This document shows, piece by piece, positions 6,568-10,144 of a DNA stretch of 10,144 nt. The notes beneath the pieces are model-generated. The model saw only the letters and a list, made by a program, of their open reading frames with translations, was not told where the DNA came from and did not search any database. The stretch is from Euryarchaeota archaeon UBA82. GTDB lineage: Archaea > Thermoplasmatota > Poseidoniia > Poseidoniales > Poseidoniaceae. Numbering within the stretch: position 1 is the stretch's first letter; every line of letters starts with the position of its first letter. The translations under genes were made by a program, and so were the position numbers. The stretch spans positions 8,613-18,756 of the forward strand of contig DAKQ01000065.1 in NCBI GenBank assembly GCA_002496635.1, written 5' to 3'.

Positions 6568-7245
6568 ATGAAAAAAGCACTGAAAGAATATGAAGGGTGG
6601 CCCCCTCTGATGATATTGATGGCAGAGTTATACATGGCTCGAACTTGCAAGTGGGGGACTCTCCGAGTTGTTGGTGGCGACGTTTGGAACCATGAAGGGG
6701 ATGTCCTGATCACACCTGCAAATAACAGACTCTCTGGTCGAGAGGGACTTGACCATATGGTCCATCAAAAAGCAGGAGAAGAATTGACTCAAGCGACACG
6801 AAATATTTGCTTGGAGATGAGAAAAATCAACGCACCTCCCTGTGCAGTTACGCACAACGTAGTCACAGAACCGTATGCTTTGGCGGACCGATTTAAGCAC
6901 ATCATTCACGTGGTTGGTCCAGATTGCCGCCGACCAAATCAAGACGAGACACGTCGTGATCTTCTTCCTGTGACGTATGAAAATTTGTTCAAAACACTCG
7001 ATGAACTGGATGGTGTCGAAACAATCGTCACTCCTCCTATCAGCATGGGAGTCTTCGCATATCCTCACCGAGAAGGGGCCCGCTTAACACTCGAAACTGT
7101 TCTTGGTATCCTTGATGCAGAAGAAGATCCTGGAATCAAGATGTTTACAATTGTCGTGAAGGAAAAGAACTTCATCTCAAACATGAGAACCGTTTACAGA
7201 GAAATCAATGACCTCCTCCCAGGTATTGACACAACAAACCAATGA
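6568..7245 (+). CDS. Macro-domain (ADP-ribose-binding type) protein
   Basis: The 225-residue product has the landmarks of a macro domain in order: VVGGDVWNHEGDVLITPANN (residues 34-53, equivalent to the GDI...VNAAN entry), GREGLDHMVHQKAGEEL (57-73, equivalent to GGGVDxAIhxAAG with Asp62 kept), HIIHVVGP (111-118) and TPPISMGVFAYPHREGA (155-171). Macro domains bind ADP-ribose and derivatives, and many remove ADP-ribose from proteins or nucleic acids or hydrolyse O-acetyl-ADP-ribose. Here the usual NAAN reads TPAN, so the first asparagine is missing and the precise ligand is uncertain. The start is not settled: ATG codons at 6568, 6610 and 6634 are in frame, none has a strong ribosome site, and the 6634 start would begin only 11 residues before the conserved core. 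The gene is followed after 10 bases by dacZ and is divergent from the giant surface-protein gene. Confidence 0.85.
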   Translation: MKKALKEYEGWPPLMILMAELYMARTCKWGTLRVVGGDVWNHEGDVLITPANNRLSGREGLDHMVHQKAGEELTQATRNICLEMRKINAPPCAVTHNVVTEPYALADRFKHIIHVVGPDCRRPNQDETRRDLLPVTYENLFKTLDELDGVETIVTPPISMGVFAYPHREGARLTLETVLGILDAEEDPGIKMFTIVVKEKNFISNMRTVYREINDLLPGIDTTNQ

Positions 7246-7255
7246 GGATGAAGCG

Positions 7256-8104
7256 ATGAGCGACCTACCTCGTATGGTAAGTGTTGCTTTAGAATCAAGT
7301 AAATTTGCATTTGATGCAGTCTTGATGGTTTCAAATGATAGCCGAAAGGTTCGTTCGATTGTTCCTGTCCTCCCTGAAAATTTACCGTTGCGTGTTATGA
7401 CGAGTCTTAATCGTGTAAGAGATGCTTTGATGGAACATCAGATTGATGCACAGGTTCTGGAAGAAGGACTTTCCTCAAAAGGACTCTCCGTTCTTAACGA
7501 ATTGTACGATTTGGTCTTGCAAGGAATGGGTGAACGGTGGGTCGCAAAAGGCGGAAGGTTGCTCATTGTAATGGCAGAACCAATTGACGGCGTGCTCGTC
7601 GTAGATTCAGCGATGTTAGGAGCTGGAAGACTCGCATCCATTGCTGAAGAACAATCCATTGAACTGGACGTACTGATGCGAATGGTCGAGTTATCGAGGG
7701 CTGTTGGTACACGAGGTCGAGAAGGATCTGCAGTCGGTGCATTATTTGCAATAGGGAACATTCAGAAGATGCGAGGGCATTCTACCTCAATGGTGTTGAA
7801 CCCTTTCAAGGGACATAGCGTATCAAAACGAGATGTTCGCAATCGAGAAAATCACGAGACAATGGCTGAATTTGCTTGGCTTGATGGAGCAATTCTATTC
7901 AATCGGGAAGGTATTGCAAGTGACGCTGGACGTTATATCCAAGTTCCTGCGGGGCTCTCTCCAAAGTCGGGAGAAGGCGGTCGCCACTTGGCAGCTCGTG
8001 CAATATCCCAACTGTCAGATGGTGTAGCAATTGCCGTATCTTCAACTGGAAGCATTGTTCTTTACGCCAATGGACGTGAACGTTATCGCGTACGAATCAA
8101 ATGA
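7256..8104 (+). CDS. dacZ: Archaeal diadenylate cyclase (c-di-AMP synthase)
   Basis: The 282-residue protein ends in a DisA_N/DAC domain that condenses two ATP into c-di-AMP. Catalytic landmarks are D210-G-A (WLDGAILF) and R243-H-L-A-A (GEGGRHLAARAIS), followed by the strand AIAVSSTGSIVLYANG. The preceding AVGALFAIGNIQKM and LNPFKGH (159-187) are typical of the archaeal DacZ architecture, in which an alpha/beta N-terminal half precedes the cyclase. It lacks the helix-hairpin-helix DNA-binding part of bacterial DisA. In euryarchaea c-di-AMP is an essential, tightly kept signal connected with osmotic and potassium balance. I start at ATG 7256, ten bases after the macro gene stop, with a GAGG just upstream overlapping that stop; an in-frame ATG at 7208 would overlap the macro gene by 38 bases. 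The C-terminus overlaps the convergent neighbour by 8 bases. Confidence 0.9.
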   Translation: MSDLPRMVSVALESSKFAFDAVLMVSNDSRKVRSIVPVLPENLPLRVMTSLNRVRDALMEHQIDAQVLEEGLSSKGLSVLNELYDLVLQGMGERWVAKGGRLLIVMAEPIDGVLVVDSAMLGAGRLASIAEEQSIELDVLMRMVELSRAVGTRGREGSAVGALFAIGNIQKMRGHSTSMVLNPFKGHSVSKRDVRNRENHETMAEFAWLDGAILFNREGIASDAGRYIQVPAGLSPKSGEGGRHLAARAISQLSDGVAIAVSSTGSIVLYANGRERYRVRIK

Positions 8105-8840
8105 TTTCTTCAATCGCTTGTTCAATTGTTACTTCACCGCGAGCTACTTTCCGAGCAAGATATGTTGGAATCGTGACTCTCCCATTGCTCTTCTTTCGAC
8201 TCATTCGTTGAATGTCTTTCAATTCTCCATCGCTTGGGTTGATTTCAGTCATCTCCCAAACTTGGTGTCCAGATAAGGTTGCGATTCGTACTGCTGCGAC
8301 TCCATGTTGTTGCCGATTAAGTCCACGGGAGGTTTTGTTTTCCTTCACCAATTCGACACAATGGCCTTTGGCAAGAAGAGAATTCACCAACCTGTCTCGG
8401 TGCGAGGGTGATCCGTTTCCTAAGCGAATGAGGAGATGCTGAAATGATTGATGTTGCAGTAATGCATCGATGCGGGCAAGACATTCATCGATTGATTCAG
8501 TCTGAATTGTATCGATTAAAACACCGTCTGCTAACCATGCTAATCCGGGTCGAGGGCCCGTATCAATTCCAAGAATGAGCCGGTATGTTTGTTGTGGACT
8601 TCGCAGGGCAAAAATAGCTTCTTCAATCATCTCTTCAATCGATTCAAGTTCAGCTGCAATAGGTCTACCTTCATTGGTTCGACCTGCAACTTCTTGTGGA
8701 GTCCCAATCCAAATCGAATCTTGATGAGGCAGAGGTTCGTTGATCGAGTATTGTTCAACATTGATCTTACGTTCACGTAACAGATGCATCACGCGATACG
8801 CTAACTGAAAATTCTCAGTCCGCACACCAATCTTCTGCAC
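8097..8840 (-). CDS. Archaeal RNase H/RuvC-fold protein, putative nuclease
   Basis: The 247-residue product belongs to an archaeal family I recognise by pattern: an N-terminal domain (IGVRTENFQLAYRVMHLLRER), then an RNase H-like core beginning LILGIDTGPRPGLAW (residues 88-102, Asp93), RLGNGSPSHRDRLVNSLL (139-156), VELVKENKTS (162-171, Glu167) and HGVAAVRIA (179-187), and a conserved basic tail with DIQRMSRKKSNGRVTIPTYL (209-228). The order strand-DxG, Glu before a Thr/Ser, then a helix with AA-x-x-I-A is that of RuvC and YqgF. In the last element a His (179) stands where an Asp is usual. Function, perhaps on branched or structured nucleic acid, is inferred only from the fold. The start is GTG at 8838-8840, with AAAGGGA about ten bases upstream; the nearby ATG at 8840-8842 is out of frame. 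Confidence 0.78.
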   Translation of the reverse strand: MQKIGVRTENFQLAYRVMHLLRERKINVEQYSINEPLPHQDSIWIGTPQEVAGRTNEGRPIAAELESIEEMIEEAIFALRSPQQTYRLILGIDTGPRPGLAWLADGVLIDTIQTESIDECLARIDALLQHQSFQHLLIRLGNGSPSHRDRLVNSLLAKGHCVELVKENKTSRGLNRQQHGVAAVRIATLSGHQVWEMTEINPSDGELKDIQRMSRKKSNGRVTIPTYLARKVARGEVTIEQAIEEII

Positions 8841-8959
8841 ATGCTGTTGTCCCTTTCAATGTCCTTTAATCATCCGATTCAAAACATAAACAACAATCAC
8901 GTTGCATTTGTCGTAAAATGACCGAAGTCAATAAAGGCGGCTGACATTGATGTCCACTC
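8841..8959. promoter_or_regulatory. Divergent promoter region between the RNase H-fold gene and the Hjc-like gene
   Basis: This 119-base gap must hold both promoters. A/T-rich elements lie about 25-27 bases upstream of each start: CAATAAAGG around 8929-8937 on the plus strand for the Hjc-like gene, and GATTAAAGG around 8863-8871 on the minus strand for the other. The latter is followed by a near repeat of itself (ATTGAAAGG), which also supplies the possible ribosome site. The spacing would suit leaderless or short-leader transcripts, but the boxes are weak compared with the MC1 TATA. Confidence 0.35.
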
Positions 8960-9580
8960 ATGTCAAGCCAATACGAACGAGAACTACGCCATGTCTTGGC
9001 AGGGATTCCTGCTGGTGTGGAGGCTGTTATCCGGTCGTGTTCGGTTGAGGAAAAAGAACGGATGCGAATGGTTCTGAAGCGTCCTTTTTTGGTCGTTCGA
9101 GCAGCAGGATCAGGAATAGAAGGTAGTGGGGATTTGTTGGTTCTTCGAGGCGATATATGCTTCCCTATTGAAGTAAAAACAACAAGACCGAGCAAACTCT
9201 ATCTGAGCGGTAGGACATTGGATCAATACAACGCTTTGGTATACGAAGGCGAACGATGTGGCCTCATGCCGCTTTACGCTCACCGATTGAAAGGTGTTCG
9301 TGGTGATTCATGGAGAATTTTCCGAGTTGGAACAACAACGCTTAGTGGAAGTTTGGGCGTACTTGCTCGCCGAATACCCTCTTTGCCACGAACAAGAAAT
9401 GGGAGGGCGTTTATTGATTGGGAACAAGGTATGCCGCTTAATGAATTCATTGAAATCGTTTGTCAACAAGATGCTTCATCGCCAACCCTCGGATTCCTTC
9501 AAGGTAGGATTGAGTTTGAACAACCTCAGGTCGCGAAGCCCTCTGTTATTGAAGAGCTACTGCGTCGACGTTCCGCTTGA
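8960..9580 (+). CDS. Hjc-like Holliday junction resolvase with unusual insert and C-terminal extension
   Basis: The core matches archaeal Hjc, a dimeric PD-(D/E)XK nuclease that cuts four-way junctions: YERELRHVLAG at residues 5-15 (catalytic-site Glu in YERE), FLVVRAAGSG at 43-52, GDLLVL with Asp58, and IEVKTT with Glu71 and Lys73, then a DQYNALVYEGERCGLMPLYAH helix-strand. It is longer than typical Hjc (about 120-150 residues): about 22 extra residues rich in charged amino acids lie between YERE and the RAAGSG strand, and about 80 extra residues follow the core (from roughly 125). All nuclease residues look intact. The start at ATG 8960 places YERE five residues in, as in the family; no Shine-Dalgarno is seen. 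It is divergent from the RNase H-fold gene and convergent, with a six-base gap, to the M50 protease gene. Confidence 0.84.
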   Translation: MSSQYERELRHVLAGIPAGVEAVIRSCSVEEKERMRMVLKRPFLVVRAAGSGIEGSGDLLVLRGDICFPIEVKTTRPSKLYLSGRTLDQYNALVYEGERCGLMPLYAHRLKGVRGDSWRIFRVGTTTLSGSLGVLARRIPSLPRTRNGRAFIDWEQGMPLNEFIEIVCQQDASSPTLGFLQGRIEFEQPQVAKPSVIEELLRRRSA

Positions 9581-9586
9581 TTGATT

Positions 9587-10144
9587 CTAGAAATACGGCA
9601 TGAAGATTGTAAACAAGAGAGCAAACAAAATCATGACCGATGAGTAGCTACTTGCTTTTCTTGACCAGTGATCAATCCACATTGGGTGGAAATTCCATAG
9701 TTTGAGTTTCCGACCAACTGCTCTAAATCGAGACAATCCAGCATGAACCATGTCCTTGAACATGTGGCCTCCATCAAAGGGAACCATCGGAATGAGATTT
9801 GTAAATCCAAGAAGGATATTGACCCACATAATCCAAAATAACAGGTTAACGATGAACAGGAGCCCTTCTTTACCAAGTATGCTGCTGATCCATCCATCAT
9901 CAGTTTCAAGCATTGCTTCTTCAGCAGGAGCCATTGCCACTCCTTGAGATTCAAATGGTAATATCATCACTTGTATGACATGGATTGGAGTAAGAAGTGT
10001 ACGTTCTAGGAGGGTAAAATCCTTGTTTGGGGAAAGCGGCCCAGCAAGTCGATCGATACCAGCAGTGTTTTGTGCCATTCCTTCTACACCCAAGAATGCA
10101 TCACCAGGCTCAATTTCGAGAATTTCTAAATTGGATTTAGAATA
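9587..10144 (-). CDS. M50 (site-2 protease) family membrane metalloprotease, C-terminal part (5' partial)
   Basis: The frame is open to the right edge, so 185 C-terminal residues are visible and the true start lies beyond base 10144. The diagnostic element is NLIPMVPFDGGHMF, the second M50 motif, whose Asp (codon 9773-9775) is the third zinc ligand; the HExxH helix would be upstream, outside the window. Hydrophobic segments flank it (GLLFIVNLLFWIMWVNILLG before, SVMILFALLFTIFMPYF at the very end). The opening residues, EIEPGDAFLGVEG, resemble the end of a PDZ-like domain often inserted in these proteases. Members cut transmembrane helices of substrates inside the membrane, often in regulated proteolysis. 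A TTG at 10091-10093 could be read as a start but lies inside the conserved protein and is not one. Confidence 0.86.
   Translation of the reverse strand, partial: YSKSNLEILEIEPGDAFLGVEGMAQNTAGIDRLAGPLSPNKDFTLLERTLLTPIHVIQVMILPFESQGVAMAPAEEAMLETDDGWISSILGKEGLLFIVNLLFWIMWVNILLGFTNLIPMVPFDGGHMFKDMVHAGLSRFRAVGRKLKLWNFHPMWIDHWSRKASSYSSVMILFALLFTIFMPYF

Noticed and set aside
6628..7068. Minus-strand open frame of 146 codons opposite the macro gene
   Set aside because: It has a Cys/Ser/Arg-rich composition typical of an antisense shadow, and the macro-domain motifs are on the plus strand.
8866..9195. Minus-strand open frame of 109 codons opposite the Hjc-like gene
   Set aside because: It covers the conserved Hjc catalytic core in antisense and its own product resembles nothing; it also runs through the divergent promoter region.

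Overview
The window looks archaeal, most probably from a planktonic euryarchaeon of the Marine Group II (Poseidoniales) type. The archaeal markers are an MC1 chromatin protein, an archaeal-type diadenylate cyclase (DacZ), a Holliday junction resolvase of the Hjc family, an archaeal RNase H-fold family protein and a clear TATA-box promoter. The huge, sequon-rich, C-terminally anchored surface protein and the biotin-dependent carboxylase subunit fit that marine lineage. The lineage call is inference from gene content; no rRNA or tRNA gene is visible to test it.

Layout, left to right. (1) Positions 1-342, plus strand: the C-terminal end of a biotin-carrying acyl-CoA carboxylase subunit, cut by the window edge, with a U-rich termination tract soon after it. 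(2) Positions 343-545: non-coding, holding a strong hairpin plus U-rich tract that faces the minus strand and probably ends the MC1 transcript. (3) Positions 546-6495, all minus strand: the MC1 chromatin gene with a textbook Shine-Dalgarno and TATA box, a stand-alone Lrp/AsnC effector-domain gene, and a 1763-residue secreted surface protein. (4) Positions 6568-8104, plus strand: a macro-domain protein and DacZ in a tight two-gene unit. (5) Positions 8097-8840, minus strand: an RNase H/RuvC-fold protein that overlaps the end of dacZ by 8 bases. (6) Positions 8960-9580, plus strand: an atypical, extended Hjc-like nuclease. (7) Positions 9587-10144, minus strand: the C-terminal part of an M50 (site-2) membrane metalloprotease, cut by the right edge.

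The most unusual object is the giant surface protein. Its N-terminal region resembles the uncharacterised TIGR03790 family, but that domain is split in two by about 540 residues. The insert carries a PA14 domain and a LamG-like lectin domain, apparently nested inside a further jelly-roll. A 24-bp near-duplicate, in frame, sits at both ends of the PA14-LamG block, which looks like a scar of domain insertion. Second in interest is the neighbourhood of a nucleotide-signal synthase (c-di-AMP), an ADP-ribose-type macro domain and two nuclease folds of the Holliday-junction-resolvase kind.
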